Positions 20,374-30,242 are shown, counted from the first letter of the stretch. The stretch: 64,000 nucleotides of DNA from Methylobacillus caricis (GCF_020532705.1 NZ_JAJAVD010000004.1:372001-436000); one strand, 5' to 3'. Numbers and translations are program-made. The notes: generated from the sequence alone by a model not told the origin.

Positions 20374-21864
20374 TCAATCCTCGCTGTTATCGAGCCCTGA
20401 TTGCACCATTTCTGCGGCGCGCAGCACCGCTCGCGCCTTGTTTTGAGTTTCCATCCATTCGTTTTCAGGCACGGAGTCAGCAACAATGCCGGCCCCTGCC
20501 TGGGAATAGAGCATGCCATCCTTGATCACACCGGTACGGATCGCAATGGCCAGATCCATATCGCCATTAAAACCAAGATAGCCGACGGCTCCACCATAGA
20601 TACCGCGCTTACTCGGCTCCAGCTCATCTATGATTTCCATCGCCCTTACCTTAGGAGCACCACTCAAGGTGCCGGCAGGAAAAGTTGCCTTGAGTACATC
20701 GATTGCACTCATGCCAGGCTTTAGCTTGCCCTCGACATTGGAGACAATATGCATCACGTGTGAATAACGCTCTATCAGCATATTATCAGTAACACGTACA
20801 CTACCGACCTCGGCCACGCGGCCCACATCATTGCGCCCCAGGTCCATCAACTGTACATGTTCAGCTATTTCCTTCGGGTCGGCAAGCAGCTCTTCCGCCA
20901 ACGCTATATCTTCCTCGCGGGTCTTGCCACGAGGGCGGGTGCCCGCAATTGGGCGCGATGTCACGGTATCATCCTCAAGCCTAACCAGAATCTCAGGCGA
21001 CGCGCCAACCACATAATGGTCCCCCATATCATAGTAGAACATATAGGGTGACGGGTTCAGGCTGCGCAATGCGCGGTACAGGGAAAGTGGCGGAGCGCTG
21101 AAGGGCTTGGCCATACGTTGCGACAACACCACCTGCATGATGTCGCCATCAAAAATATACTGCTTGGACTGCGCCACAGCATTTTTGAAGCTGCCTTCAC
21201 CGAACTCCGATCCCGCCTCTGTTGCATCCATGGCTTGCGCATCGGGGATCTGTACCGATTGGCGCAGGCGGCGTACTAGTTCATGCAAGCGGGCGAGGCC
21301 ATCCACATAAGCATTCGGTTGCGCAGGATCAGCGTACACAATGAAGTAAAGCTTGCCGGACAGGTTATCAACCACGGCCAGCTCTTCGGATACCATTAAC
21401 AGTATATCCGGCACACCCAGCGCATCTGGTTTGACGGTATTCGCAAGACGGCGTTCTATATAACGTATGGTGTCATAGCCGAAATAACCAGCCAGCCCCC
21501 CGGTAAACCGCGGCAAGCCCTGATAGGGTGGAATGCGAAAACGCGCCTGGTATTGCTGTATGAAATCCAGCGGATTGCTGTCATCAACCGCTTCTTCTAT
21601 GACGCTGCCATCCTTCAGTACTTTCAGCTTGCGGCCACGAACTTCAATCCGCGTCCTGGCTGGCAGGCCAATGATGGAATAGCGCCCAAAACGTTCACCA
21701 CCCTGCACCGACTCCAATAGATAAGAGTAAGGCTGGTTGGCTAGTTTCAGGTAAAGCGAAAGTGGGGTATCAAGGTCGGCAAAGGTTTCTACGACCAGCG
21801 GAATACGATTGAAACCCTCACTCGCGAGGGCATCAAACTCTTGTTGATTGATGGTTTGCAACAT
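20374..21864 (-). CDS. trpE: Anthranilate synthase component I
   Basis: A 496-residue chorismate-binding enzyme that makes anthranilate with ammonia from TrpG. The feedback-binding [18 protein letters not shown] region near residue 50 suggests inhibition by tryptophan. Catalytic regions [24 protein letters not shown] and [18 protein letters not shown] are complete. The ATG is preceded by GGGAG at 5-nt spacing, and that ribosome binding site lies in one arm of a 13-bp inverted repeat that reaches back into a leader peptide frame. The stop overlaps the beginning of the GGDEF/EAL gene region. Confidence 0.96.
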   Translation of the reverse strand: MLQTINQQEFDALASEGFNRIPLVVETFADLDTPLSLYLKLANQPYSYLLESVQGGERFGRYSIIGLPARTRIEVRGRKLKVLKDGSVIEEAVDDSNPLDFIQQYQARFRIPPYQGLPRFTGGLAGYFGYDTIRYIERRLANTVKPDALGVPDILLMVSEELAVVDNLSGKLYFIVYADPAQPNAYVDGLARLHELVRRLRQSVQIPDAQAMDATEAGSEFGEGSFKNAVAQSKQYIFDGDIMQVVLSQRMAKPFSAPPLSLYRALRSLNPSPYMFYYDMGDHYVVGASPEILVRLEDDTVTSRPIAGTRPRGKTREEDIALAEELLADPKEIAEHVQLMDLGRNDVGRVAEVGSVRVTDNMLIERYSHVMHIVSNVEGKLKPGMSAIDVLKATFPAGTLSGAPKVRAMEIIDELEPSKRGIYGGAVGYLGFNGDMDLAIAIRTGVIKDGMLYSQAGAGIVADSVPENEWMETQNKARAVLRAAEMVQSGLDNSED

Positions 21865-21871
21865 ACAGACT

Positions 21872-21973
21872 CCCGGATCCTGAATATTAAGATGACGCTG
21901 GCATTGACCTTGCCAGAAGGGTGGCTACATCAGCGCCACCATCGCCAGCTATTTGGATTGTTCAGGATCCGGG
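21872..21973 (-). promoter_or_regulatory. Predicted trp leader control region
   Basis: On the minus strand a perfect 13-bp inverted repeat (21973-21961 with 21884-21872, CCCGGATCCTGAA and its complement) pairs leader codons 3-7 with sequence that includes part of the trpE Shine-Dalgarno GGGAG. Inside it are two small hairpins. GGTGGC over the Trp codons (21940-21935) pairs with GCCACC (21925-21920). CTGGCA (21916-21911) pairs with TGCCAG (21903-21898). An alternative pairing joins GCTGGC (21949-21944) at the first Trp codon to GCCAGC (21902-21897). No U-run follows, which favours control of translation. This is inferred from sequence only. Confidence 0.65.
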
Positions 21974-21980
21974 GATTCAT
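21930..21980 (-). CDS. trpL: trp operon leader peptide
   Basis: A 16-residue frame, MNPRILNNPNSWRWWR, lies between rpe and trpE. Three Trp codons fall in the last five positions, a density unlikely by chance directly upstream of trpE. It starts 8 nt after the rpe stop, with AGG near the rpe stop as a weak ribosome binding site, so its translation may be coupled to rpe. The Trp codons lie in one arm of a local hairpin, as in known leader-peptide attenuators. Ribosome stalling at low charged tRNA-Trp would reshape the downstream RNA and alter trpE expression. Confidence 0.75.
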   Translation of the reverse strand: MNPRILNNPNSWRWWR

Positions 21981-21988
21981 TGCAGGGC

Positions 21989-22687
21989 CTAGACTTTTGC
22001 CAGCTCGGCACGCAATGCATTGATCACTGTGTCGTAACGGTTAGGATCGGTATCCTTGCCAGCACCGAACACAGCAGAGCCTGCCACGAAGGTATCAGCA
22101 CCAGCGCGGGCAATGTCAGCAATATTGGATGGGTTGACACCGCCATCGATTTCCAGCCAGATCTCACGGCCGGTTTTTTCAGTATAGGCATCAATGCGGG
22201 CACGTGCCTCGCGCAGCTTGTCCAACGTGCCTGGAATGAATTTCTGACCGCCAAAACCAGGGTTGACCGACATCAACAACACCATGTCCACCTTGTCCAT
22301 GACGTAATCCAGATAACTCAGTGGTGTTGCCGGATTGAACACCAGGCCCGATTTACAGCCGTGCTCGCGCACCAGGGAAAGGCTGCGGTCAATATGATCA
22401 GAAGCTTCAGGATGGAAGGTAATGATGTTGGCGCCAGCCTTGGCAAAGTCAGGAATGATGCGATCCACTGGCTTCACCATCAGATGCACATCAATAATTG
22501 CATCAGTCACTGGGCGAATTGCTTCACAGACCAGAGGTCCAATGGTCAGGTTGGGAACATAATGGTTATCCATTACGTCAAAGTGAACGATATCAGCGCC
22601 AGACGTGATGACATCGGTAATTTCCTGTCCTAGCTTGGCAAAGTTGGCGGAAAGGATACTGGGAGCAATTCTGAATGGTTTAGCCAT
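21989..22687 (-). CDS. rpe: Ribulose-phosphate 3-epimerase
   Basis: A 232-residue TIM-barrel enzyme that interconverts ribulose 5-phosphate and xylulose 5-phosphate. Motifs include [57 protein letters not shown] and [10 protein letters not shown]. The frame is open upstream to 22819, but family alignment sets the start at MAKPFRIAP. In a methylotroph using the ribulose monophosphate cycle it would help regenerate ribulose 5-phosphate; that context is inference. It lies directly upstream of the trp leader, so transcription of trpE may start at the rpe promoter. Confidence 0.96.
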   Translation of the reverse strand: MAKPFRIAPSILSANFAKLGQEITDVITSGADIVHFDVMDNHYVPNLTIGPLVCEAIRPVTDAIIDVHLMVKPVDRIIPDFAKAGANIITFHPEASDHIDRSLSLVREHGCKSGLVFNPATPLSYLDYVMDKVDMVLLMSVNPGFGGQKFIPGTLDKLREARARIDAYTEKTGREIWLEIDGGVNPSNIADIARAGADTFVAGSAVFGAGKDTDPNRYDTVINALRAELAKV

Positions 22688-22834
22688 GATATTGGGTCGT
22701 GATAGCGTAAAAAATGAGTATTTTAACCGAAAAACCGTGCAAAGCACTTTGTACAAGGGATATGTTGCAAAAATCCCGATAAAAACCGCATTTATATAGC
22801 GGCACAGGCCTCTTGGCAAGATTGAATCCCAAGC

Positions 22835-22862
22835 TTACGCTTTGGCTCAAACGGAGTATGAT
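22835..22862 (+). promoter_or_regulatory. Possible sigma-70 promoter of hemA
   Basis: TTACGC (22835-22840), a 16-nt spacer and TATGAT (22857-22862) lie about 80 nt upstream of hemA. The -10 box matches well and the -35 box poorly. The 254-bp gap (22688-22941) also carries the rpe promoter region on the other strand, where TAAAAT is a candidate -10. Confidence 0.4.
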
Positions 22863-22941
22863 AGCGGCCTGCCATGCAGAATCAACGGCTTAATGACTTG
22901 AAATTGTTGCTTAAGTTGCCGCGATACAGGAAAATTGCAGG

Positions 22942-24186
22942 ATGCATTTATTTACAGTCGGCGTGAACCACACGACCGCACCGATTTCCATACGTGAGAA
23001 TGTCGCTTTCCAAAACGAGCATCTCGGCGTTGCCTTGCGTGACCTGAACTCATTCGGCATCAATGAAGCCGCCATCCTCTCTACCTGCAATCGCACCGAA
23101 CTTTACTGCAACACTGACAACCCCCAAAAGGCCCTGAACTGGCTGGCACACTACCATCGCCTGCAACCCCAGGCTATAGAACCCTATATGTACACCCTGC
23201 CGCAGCAGGACGCAGTCAAGCACGCTTTCCGCGTGGCCTCTGGCCTGGACTCCATGGTGCTAGGAGAAGCGCAGATCCTGGGACAAATGAAACAGGCCGT
23301 GCGCATTGCTGAAAACGCCGGCACCCTGGGCACGCTGCTGCATAAACTTTTCCAGCGTACCTTCTCCGTTGCGAAGGAAGTACGTACTAACACCAATATT
23401 GGTGCAAATTCAGTCTCGCTGGCAGCAGCAGCCACACGCCTCGCCCAGAGGATTTTTGGCGAATTGTCTTCCCAGCATGTGCTGTTTATAGGCGCCGGCG
23501 AAATGATAGAGCTTTGCGCCGAACATTTTGCTGCCCAGCGCCCTGCATCACTGACAGTGGCAAACCGTACCCTGGAGCGTGGGGAAGACCTTGCCTTGAG
23601 AATCGGCGGCAATAGCATGTTGCTGGCAGACCTGCCCGACCGGCTGGCCGAGTTCGACATTGTCATCACCTCCACCGCCAGCCAGCTACCGATAGTTGGG
23701 CTGGGCATGGTGGAACGGGCAATCCGCAGCCGTAAACACAAACCCATGTTCATGGTCGACCTAGCCGTTCCTCGCGACATTGAAGCCGAAGCCAGCGAAC
23801 TGGATGACGTATTCCTATACACCGTCGACGACCTCGCGCAAGTGGTCCAGGAAGGCATGGAAAACCGCCAGGAAGCTGCAGCAGAGGCAGAGGCCATTAT
23901 CGATATGCGCGTGGAAAACTTCATGCACTGGCTGAAAACCCGTAGCGCAGTCCCCACTATCCGGGCGTTGCGTGAGCAGGCTGAAACCTATCGCCTGTCG
24001 GAGCTGGAAAAAGCACAAAAATTGCTCGCCCGCGGTGAAAACCCGGCCCTGGTACTGGAAGCCTTGAGCAATGCCCTGACCAACAAACTGCTGCATGGCC
24101 CCAGCCATGCACTCAACACGACATCTGGAGAAGACAGGGATCAGCTTGAAGCCATGCTGCGCCAGCTTTACCAGATTCAACATTAA
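22942..24186 (+). CDS. hemA: Glutamyl-tRNA reductase
   Basis: A 414-residue enzyme that reduces glutamyl-tRNA to glutamate-1-semialdehyde, the first committed step of C5-pathway tetrapyrrole synthesis. [13 protein letters not shown], the catalytic cysteine in [28 protein letters not shown] and the NADPH-binding [15 protein letters not shown] are present, with a C-terminal dimerisation helix region. The hemA-prfA-prmC order is a conserved arrangement. With hemB on the opposite strand nearby, two haem genes lie in this part of the window. Confidence 0.97.
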   Translation: MHLFTVGVNHTTAPISIRENVAFQNEHLGVALRDLNSFGINEAAILSTCNRTELYCNTDNPQKALNWLAHYHRLQPQAIEPYMYTLPQQDAVKHAFRVASGLDSMVLGEAQILGQMKQAVRIAENAGTLGTLLHKLFQRTFSVAKEVRTNTNIGANSVSLAAAATRLAQRIFGELSSQHVLFIGAGEMIELCAEHFAAQRPASLTVANRTLERGEDLALRIGGNSMLLADLPDRLAEFDIVITSTASQLPIVGLGMVERAIRSRKHKPMFMVDLAVPRDIEAEASELDDVFLYTVDDLAQVVQEGMENRQEAAAEAEAIIDMRVENFMHWLKTRSAVPTIRALREQAETYRLSELEKAQKLLARGENPALVLEALSNALTNKLLHGPSHALNTTSGEDRDQLEAMLRQLYQIQH

Positions 24187-24210
24187 CTGCCGTTTTTACG
24201 ATTTGAAGCA

Positions 24211-25293
24211 ATGAAACCCTCAATGATAAAAAAGCTCGCCACCCTGAGCGAGCGCCTGGACGAACTCAATCGCCTGCTGAGCAGCGAAGATGCCACCAGC
24301 GACATGGACAACTACCGCAAGATCACGCGTGAACATGCCGAAATCACGCCTATCGTTGAACAGTTCCGCGCATACGAGAAAACAGAAGCCGACATCAAAG
24401 AAGCCCAGGCCATGCTGGCTGACCCCGAGATGAAGGACTTTGCCCAGGATGAAATCGAGAGCGGCAAGGACAAGCTGGAAGCAATTGCGGAAGAACTGCA
24501 AAAACTATTGCTGCCCAAAGATCCCAATGATGAGCGCAATATCTTCCTGGAAATCCGCGCGGGCACCGGCGGTGACGAATCCGCGCTCTTTGCCGGCGAC
24601 CTGTTTCGCATGTATTCCCGTTTTGCAGAACGCCAGCGCTGGAAAGTGGAAATCGTTTCCGCCAGCGAATCCGAAATAGGTGGCTACAAGGAAATCATTG
24701 CCAAGATCGAAGGCTTTGGCGCCTACTCCAAGCTCAAGTTCGAGTCCGGTGGCCATCGCGTACAGCGCGTTCCTGAAACGGAAACCCAAGGACGCATTCA
24801 CACCTCGGCCTGCACCGTCGCCATACTGCCCGAAGTCGATGAGGTGAGCGATATCACCATCAACCCAGCTGATATCCGTATCGATACCTTTCGCGCTTCA
24901 GGTGCCGGTGGCCAACACATCAACAAAACCGACTCGGCGGTACGCATCACTCACTTCCCTACCGGTATTGTTGTGGAATGCCAGGACGGCCGTAGCCAGC
25001 ACTCGAACAAGGCGCAAGCGATGCAAGTGCTGGCAGCCCGGATCAAGGCCAAGCAAGTTGATGAGCAGCAAAGCAAGATTGCGAGTGAACGCCGCAGCCT
25101 GATTGGCTCCGGCGACCGCTCCGAACGCATCCGTACTTACAATTATCCGCAAGGCCGTATTACCGACCACCGCATCAACCTGACGCTATACAAGATTGAT
25201 GCAATCACTGAAGGCGACATGGATGAGCTGATCAATGCCCTCGCATCGGAACACCAGGCAGACCTGCTTGCCACGCTGGGTGAAGACAACTAG
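24211..25293 (+). CDS. prfA: Peptide chain release factor 1
   Basis: A 360-residue class I release factor recognising UAA and UAG. The catalytic GGQ is in [19 protein letters not shown]; its glutamine is the substrate of the PrmC methylase encoded two genes downstream. The tripeptide that reads the stop codon (PxT) appears as PET in [15 protein letters not shown], where E. coli RF1 has PAT. The N-terminal helical domain is complete. It starts 24 nt after hemA on the same strand, so the two are probably co-transcribed. Confidence 0.97.
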   Translation: MKPSMIKKLATLSERLDELNRLLSSEDATSDMDNYRKITREHAEITPIVEQFRAYEKTEADIKEAQAMLADPEMKDFAQDEIESGKDKLEAIAEELQKLLLPKDPNDERNIFLEIRAGTGGDESALFAGDLFRMYSRFAERQRWKVEIVSASESEIGGYKEIIAKIEGFGAYSKLKFESGGHRVQRVPETETQGRIHTSACTVAILPEVDEVSDITINPADIRIDTFRASGAGGQHINKTDSAVRITHFPTGIVVECQDGRSQHSNKAQAMQVLAARIKAKQVDEQQSKIASERRSLIGSGDRSERIRTYNYPQGRITDHRINLTLYKIDAITEGDMDELINALASEHQADLLATLGEDN

Positions 25294-25317
25294 GTCGCCA
25301 TACATAGGGAAACAGGC

Positions 25318-25767
25318 ATGAACGGCAGACAAGCAAGCCTGCGCGGTATTGCCTTGGTAGAGGCGGCAAAAGCCCTGCTGGTCCTGGCTGCCTCACTGGC
25401 TCTGTTCAAGAACCTGGGCACAAACTGGCAAAGTAATATCGAAACATTGATTGCCCACTTCCATCTCAATCCTGCCAGCAAGTACCCACGCATTCTGCTG
25501 GAGCTGAGCGATAACCTGACACACCCACGAATGCTGGCACTCGCGTTCGGCGCCCTGTTCTATTCCGCCATCCGCCTGCTGGAAGCTTATGGCCTATGGA
25601 AAAGCCGGCCCTGGGCGCTAATATTGGGAATTGCCAGCGCCGGCCTGTACCTTCCTTTCGAAATCCTGGAAATCATTGAGCACTCCAGCTGGATTGCGGT
25701 GGGCATTTTCTGCTCCAACCTCTTGATCATTGCCGTCCTCTGGTCCAACCATCGCAGCACATCATAA
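25318..25767 (+). CDS. DUF2127 family membrane protein
   Basis: A 149-residue protein with four likely membrane helices (about 12-30, 60-90, 96-118 and 122-142). The start (LRGIALVEAAKALLVLAA) and the SAIRLLEAYGLWKSRPWA motif fit DUF2127, a family of unknown function. It starts 24 nt after prfA and ends 2 nt before prmC, so it is part of the hemA-prfA-prmC unit although it has no evident role in translation termination. Confidence 0.82.
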   Translation: MNGRQASLRGIALVEAAKALLVLAASLALFKNLGTNWQSNIETLIAHFHLNPASKYPRILLELSDNLTHPRMLALAFGALFYSAIRLLEAYGLWKSRPWALILGIASAGLYLPFEILEIIEHSSWIAVGIFCSNLLIIAVLWSNHRSTS

Positions 25768-25769
25768 TC

Positions 25770-26624
25770 ATGGCAAAAATACGCAACCTTGCAGCCTGCG
25801 CACTCAATCGACTGCAAAAAGAATCGCAGCTGGAAATACCCGAAGCCCGTATCGAGATACGCGCCCTGCTGCGTCATGCCTTGGGTGACGCTTCACCCGC
25901 ATGGCTGATTGCCCATGGCGAGGACACCATAGGGGAAGAGACGCGCCACCACTTTGAATTACTGCTGCAGCGCCGCATGCAAGGCGAACCTGTCGCGCAT
26001 ATCCTGGGCCAGCGTGAATTTTACGGACGTGAGTTTGCAGTCACTCCGGATACCCTGATTCCACGCCCGGATACCGAGACCCTGGTGGAAGTTGCCTTGG
26101 GGAAAATCCCGCAGGCGAAAGAGTTTCACATTCTGGACCTAGGCACTGGCAGCGGTGCCGTTGCCATCAGCATTGCACTGGAGCGGCCCCATGCGAGCAT
26201 CGTTGCTGTTGACCGCTCGCACCCTGCATTGGTGGTTGCCCAAAACAATGGCACCAGACTTGGGGCCAATAATGTCCGCTTTATAGAAAGCGACTGGTTT
26301 TCTGCCCTGAATAATCAGTCGTTTGACCTGATCGTCAGCAATCCTCCCTATATTGCGCAGGATGATATCCACCTGCAACAAGGCGACCTGCGCTTTGAGC
26401 CGCTCTCGGCACTGGCTTCTGGTGCAGATGGCCTGGCTGATATACGCCGTATCTCAGCCTCCGCCCGCCGGTATCTCAATCCCCAGGGATGGCTGATGAT
26501 GGAGCACGGCTACAATCAAGCCGACAAGGTAGCCGAGATACTGCATCAGGACCAATACCACAACATAATGACCATAGCCGATCTTGCCGGCCATGGCCGT
26601 GTGACCATGGGACAAAAAGACTAG
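25770..26624 (+). CDS. prmC: Release factor glutamine methyltransferase
   Basis: A 284-residue class I SAM-dependent methyltransferase that N5-methylates the GGQ glutamine of RF1 and RF2. The SAM-binding ILDLGTGSGAVAISIALE and the diagnostic VSNPPYI catalytic motif are present, after the family's N-terminal helical substrate domain (PVAHILGQREFYG). Its stop overlaps the convergent EamA gene by 4 bp. Confidence 0.95.
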   Translation: MAKIRNLAACALNRLQKESQLEIPEARIEIRALLRHALGDASPAWLIAHGEDTIGEETRHHFELLLQRRMQGEPVAHILGQREFYGREFAVTPDTLIPRPDTETLVEVALGKIPQAKEFHILDLGTGSGAVAISIALERPHASIVAVDRSHPALVVAQNNGTRLGANNVRFIESDWFSALNNQSFDLIVSNPPYIAQDDIHLQQGDLRFEPLSALASGADGLADIRRISASARRYLNPQGWLMMEHGYNQADKVAEILHQDQYHNIMTIADLAGHGRVTMGQKD

Positions 26625-27550
26625 TTTTTTTGCCGGCGCAAACTGATCATGAGCACGCCTGCCAATACCAGCACCGAACCAACGAATTGGACCAGCGACA
26701 AGGTTTCACCAAGAAACCAATATGCCAGATAAATAGTGGCAACCGGGCCAATAGCGCCGATCAATGAGGTTTGCATGGATCCTATCCTGCGCATGGCGGC
26801 TGCGAGCGTAAATGCGGGCAATACGGTTGAAAGCAGCGCCATGGCAAGGCTCAAGCCATATACACGACCAGATTGCACCATCAGTCCGCCTAGAGGATGA
26901 GTAAGCGCAAACTGCACCAAAGCCGCTAGACAAGCCACTGTCATGGCATAAGCCGTAAATCGCATGGCCCCTATCCTGGCAATGGTATGCCCAGCACCAA
27001 CCAGATAAACCGCATACGCCAGTGCACTTGCGAACACCAGCCCCCCTCCAACCAGCACCCCATCCTCTTGCTGCACGCCAAAATCATGCAGAAACACCAA
27101 CACAATTCCGGCATAACTCAGCAGCAGCGCCAACATCACGGTTTTGCCTACCCGGTGCCTGAACACGATGGCTGAAATCAATACGACCATGGTAGGGTAA
27201 AGAAACAGGATCAAGCGCTCAAGGCCGGCACTGATATATTGCAATCCAAGAAAATCCAGGAAACTGGCAAGGTAATAGCCGATAAACCCCAGCACCAGCA
27301 CCGCCAACCAGTCCCTTTGCTGCATGGGCTCTCTCTTGCTATCCCGGTTGCCAAACCAGATAGCCAACACAAAGAATGGCACCGAGAACGCCATGCGCAA
27401 TGCCAGCAAGGTAATGGCATCAACAGCTTCCAGATAAGCCAACTTGACGAAAATAGCCTTGGCAGAAAACCCGACAGCAGAAAGCAATGCAAACATGACG
27501 CCATAGACATGTTGGCGCGTAAAGAAAAAACCAGCGAAAAATTGATTCAT
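26621..27550 (-). CDS. EamA/DMT-family transporter
   Basis: A 309-residue protein with about ten predicted membrane helices and the internal two-fold EamA repeat (roughly residues 15-150 and 165-300). The drug/metabolite transporter superfamily mostly exports amino acids and other small metabolites; the substrate cannot be told from sequence. It is a single gene on the minus strand whose 3' end overlaps prmC tail to tail. Confidence 0.85.
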   Translation of the reverse strand: MNQFFAGFFFTRQHVYGVMFALLSAVGFSAKAIFVKLAYLEAVDAITLLALRMAFSVPFFVLAIWFGNRDSKREPMQQRDWLAVLVLGFIGYYLASFLDFLGLQYISAGLERLILFLYPTMVVLISAIVFRHRVGKTVMLALLLSYAGIVLVFLHDFGVQQEDGVLVGGGLVFASALAYAVYLVGAGHTIARIGAMRFTAYAMTVACLAALVQFALTHPLGGLMVQSGRVYGLSLAMALLSTVLPAFTLAAAMRRIGSMQTSLIGAIGPVATIYLAYWFLGETLSLVQFVGSVLVLAGVLMISLRRQKN

Positions 27551-27660
27551 TTCATGACTTTAGATAAGGACTCAAAAGAACAGGCCTTATCAGGACGGCA
27601 AGCAATCGAGACAAGGCCCGTGCTGCCAAGGGAAAACTTCAGGCGAGCAAGGGACACACC

Positions 27661-27786
27661 ATGACAGATCGCCACAGTCGCTTGCTTGATAGATTTGTCT
27701 TGATATTCATGACTTCGACTTTACGGGATACAGCCAACAGTGTCTATGCCATTTACTCATGGCGCCTTTTACAGCACATCAATTAA
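27661..27786 (+). CDS. Possible small protein in the EamA-carbonic anhydrase gap
   Basis: A 41-codon frame begins with ATG after AGGG at 7-nt spacing and encodes a basic start (MTDRHSRLLDR), then a mixed hydrophobic stretch. I recognise no family. The 265-bp gap (27551-27815) otherwise holds only the presumed EamA promoter region. The good ribosome binding site is the only positive evidence, so this could be chance. Confidence 0.2.
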   Translation: MTDRHSRLLDRFVLIFMTSTLRDTANSVYAIYSWRLLQHIN

Positions 27787-27815
27787 CTCAACATCAGATA
27801 GCCGCCACTGGATAT

Positions 27816-28349
27816 TCAATCCAGATAATGGTTTTTCAAACGCATATAGTGATTGGCCGAATAAATAAAGTGGGCAATTTCCTTGTCTGTCAGCAGCCGC
27901 ACCTTGCGTGCCGGGCTGCCCAGGTAAAGGTGGCCGCTTTCCAGCACCTTACCTTCGGGTACCAGGCTACCAGCCCCCAGCAACACGTGTTTTTGCACCA
28001 CGACTTTATCCATGACAATACTGCCCATGCCTATCAGGCATTCATCCTCCAGAGTACATCCATGCAATATGACTTTATGCCCCACCGTGACATTATTGCC
28101 GATCAACAAAGGGCAGCCTTCTGGCTCCCAACTGGATTTATGGCTGACATGCAATATCGATCCATCCTGGATATTGCTGCCATTGCCGATCCGGATATGG
28201 TTAACATCGCCGCGTATCACGGTGGCAGGCCAGATTGAGGCATGATCACCCAACACCACATCTCCAATCACCGTGGCCGATGGATGGATGTAAACTCCCT
28301 CCCCCACTCGCGGAAAAATGCCCTGATATGCAGCCAGGCTTGCGCTCAT
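27816..28349 (-). CDS. Gamma-carbonic anhydrase family protein
   Basis: A 177-residue left-handed beta-helix protein with hexapeptide repeats (VVLGDHASIWPATVIRGDVN onward). Candidate metal ligands lie in VNHIRIG, ILHVSHKS and TVGHKVILHGC, the usual spacing for gamma-class carbonic anhydrases of the YrdA/PaaY type. Activity cannot be confirmed from sequence because many homologues are inactive or have other roles. It is divergent from metX, with 68 bp between the two start codons. Confidence 0.88.
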   Translation of the reverse strand: MSASLAAYQGIFPRVGEGVYIHPSATVIGDVVLGDHASIWPATVIRGDVNHIRIGNGSNIQDGSILHVSHKSSWEPEGCPLLIGNNVTVGHKVILHGCTLEDECLIGMGSIVMDKVVVQKHVLLGAGSLVPEGKVLESGHLYLGSPARKVRLLTDKEIAHFIYSANHYMRLKNHYLD

Positions 28350-28381
28350 ACTGATCCTTGTACGAAGTCCGTTGAGAAGAA

Positions 28382-28410
28382 TTATCGTCTTGCATCAGCC
28401 ATAGTATAAT
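28382..28410 (+). promoter_or_regulatory. Promoter directly abutting metX
   Basis: A perfect TATAAT (28405-28410) ends 7 nt before the metX ATG. The -35 candidate TTATCG (28382-28387, 17-nt spacer) is poor. Transcription would start at or within a base or two of the ATG, giving a leaderless mRNA. Confidence 0.5.
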
Positions 28411-28417
28411 CGCACCC

Positions 28418-29557
28418 ATGCAAGAATCTTCATCCATAGGCCTAGTTGCCCCGCAAACCGCGCACTTCAAAGACCCCTTGACACTCAAGAGCGGCGAAAT
28501 ATTGCCGCAATTCGATATCGTCTATGAAACCTACGGGACACTGAATGCCGCGAAATCCAATGCCGTACTGATTTGCCATGCCCTGTCCGGCAACCATCAT
28601 GCAGCGGGCAAACACGCCAACACTGACAAACATCCAGGCTGGTGGGACAACCTGATAGGCCCCGGCAAGCCTCTGGATACCAACCGCTTTTTTGTCATTG
28701 CGCTGAACAACCTGGGCGGTTGCCATGGCAGCACCGGTCCGGCAAGCATCAACCCGGCAACCGGAAAACCATGGGGATCCAGGTTCCCCATGGTGACAGT
28801 CGAGGACTGGGTCGCTTCACAGGCAAGGCTTGCCGACCATCTAGGCATCCACCAGCTGGCCGCCGTTGTAGGGGGAAGCCTGGGCGGCATGCAGGCATTG
28901 CAATGGACCCTGCACTACCCGGACCGTGTGCGCCATGCCCTGGTAATCGCTTCCGCACCCAATCTGACGGCGCAGAACCTGGCTTTCAACGAAGTCGCCC
29001 GCCAGGCCATCATGACGGATCCGGAATTTTACGATGGCGACTATTACGAGAAGGACGCCGTACCGCGCCGGGGCTTACGCATTGCGCGCATGTTGGGCCA
29101 TATCACATACCTTTCCGATGATGCCATGGGCGCAAAATTTGGCCGCAAGCTGCGTGACGGCAATTTCAAATATAACTTCGACGTTGAATTTGAAATGGAG
29201 TCCTATCTACGCTATCAGGGCGATAAATTCGCTACCGCCTTTGATGCCAACAGTTACTTGCGCATGACCAAGGCACTAGACTATTTCGATCCGGCATTCG
29301 CCTGCCACGGCGACCTTTCATTGGCGCTGGCCAAGGCAAAAGCGAAGTTCCTGGTGGTTTCCTTCACCAGCGACTGGCGCTTTTCGCCCGCACGCTCCAA
29401 GGAAATCGTCAAGGCGCTCTTGGATAATGAACTATCCGTCAGCTACGCCGAGGTCACCGCAGCTCATGGCCATGATGCTTTCCTGATGCCGGATGCCCAT
29501 TACCACCAGATACTGCGTGCCTATATCGACAATATCAGTACCGGGACAAGCGCATGA
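28418..29557 (+). CDS. metX: Homoserine O-acyltransferase (MetX family)
   Basis: A 379-residue alpha/beta-hydrolase-fold acyltransferase that activates homoserine for methionine synthesis. The nucleophile serine is in [14 protein letters not shown], the acid in [10 protein letters not shown] and the base in [20 protein letters not shown] is also family-typical. Whether it uses acetyl- or succinyl-CoA cannot be told with certainty. The start is fixed by family alignment, yet no Shine-Dalgarno sequence precedes it. The stop overlaps metW (ATGA). Confidence 0.94.
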   Translation: MQESSSIGLVAPQTAHFKDPLTLKSGEILPQFDIVYETYGTLNAAKSNAVLICHALSGNHHAAGKHANTDKHPGWWDNLIGPGKPLDTNRFFVIALNNLGGCHGSTGPASINPATGKPWGSRFPMVTVEDWVASQARLADHLGIHQLAAVVGGSLGGMQALQWTLHYPDRVRHALVIASAPNLTAQNLAFNEVARQAIMTDPEFYDGDYYEKDAVPRRGLRIARMLGHITYLSDDAMGAKFGRKLRDGNFKYNFDVEFEMESYLRYQGDKFATAFDANSYLRMTKALDYFDPAFACHGDLSLALAKAKAKFLVVSFTSDWRFSPARSKEIVKALLDNELSVSYAEVTAAHGHDAFLMPDAHYHQILRAYIDNISTGTSA

Positions 29558-30177
29558 GCACAAAATTTGCACAAGCCGCAGAAAATAGACACGATTTTGC
29601 TTTAATAGCAAAATGGATACAACCAAGATCCAAGGTGCTTGACCTGGGTTGCGGTGATGGTGCCTTGCTTGGCTACCTGCGCGACAAACTGGAAATCAAG
29701 GCTTATGGCGTGGAAAATGACGATGCCAACCTGCTGGATTGCATCAGCAATGGCATCAGCGTGATCCAGATGGACCTAGAGGCAGGCCTGGCAGGGTTTG
29801 ACTCATTGTCCTTTGACTACGTCATCCTGTCCCAGACCCTGCAGGCCATGGTCAATACCGAAGGCGTGCTCCGCGAAATGTTGCGCGTTGGCAAGCAAGG
29901 CATCATCACTTTCCCGAACTTCGGCTACTGGCGCCATCGCATCCAGCTCATGGCAGGCCATATGCCGGTATCGGACCGGCTGCCGCATCAGTGGTACAAC
30001 ACGCCCAACCTGCACCTTTGCACCATAGACGACTTTGAATCGCTATGCGACAAGATGGGCATACGTATCACTGACCGCATCGTCATCAATGAAGGCACGA
30101 CGGTCGGCTTCATGCCCAACTTGCTCGGCAGCCTGGCGATTTACCGCTTTGAGCAGGCCTGGCCGATTACTTACTAG
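29554..30177 (+). CDS. metW: Methionine biosynthesis protein MetW
   Basis: A 207-residue class I methyltransferase-fold protein with the SAM-binding motif [15 protein letters not shown] and the family block [16 protein letters not shown]. MetW is needed together with MetX for homoserine acylation in several proteobacteria. The four-base overlap with metX suggests coupled translation and a two-protein unit. Confidence 0.94.
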   Translation: MSTKFAQAAENRHDFALIAKWIQPRSKVLDLGCGDGALLGYLRDKLEIKAYGVENDDANLLDCISNGISVIQMDLEAGLAGFDSLSFDYVILSQTLQAMVNTEGVLREMLRVGKQGIITFPNFGYWRHRIQLMAGHMPVSDRLPHQWYNTPNLHLCTIDDFESLCDKMGIRITDRIVINEGTTVGFMPNLLGSLAIYRFEQAWPITY

Positions 30178-30242
30178 CGCCAGCCGAAAACTGTCAGCCA
30201 TATCGCACGCCCGCGAGAGGCTGTCGGGCCTGATGGGCTTTT

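Noticed and set aside
22688-22819. N-terminal extension of rpe by 44 codons
   Set aside because: The family starts at MAKPFRIAP; the extension has non-homologous sequence and runs through the promoter region.
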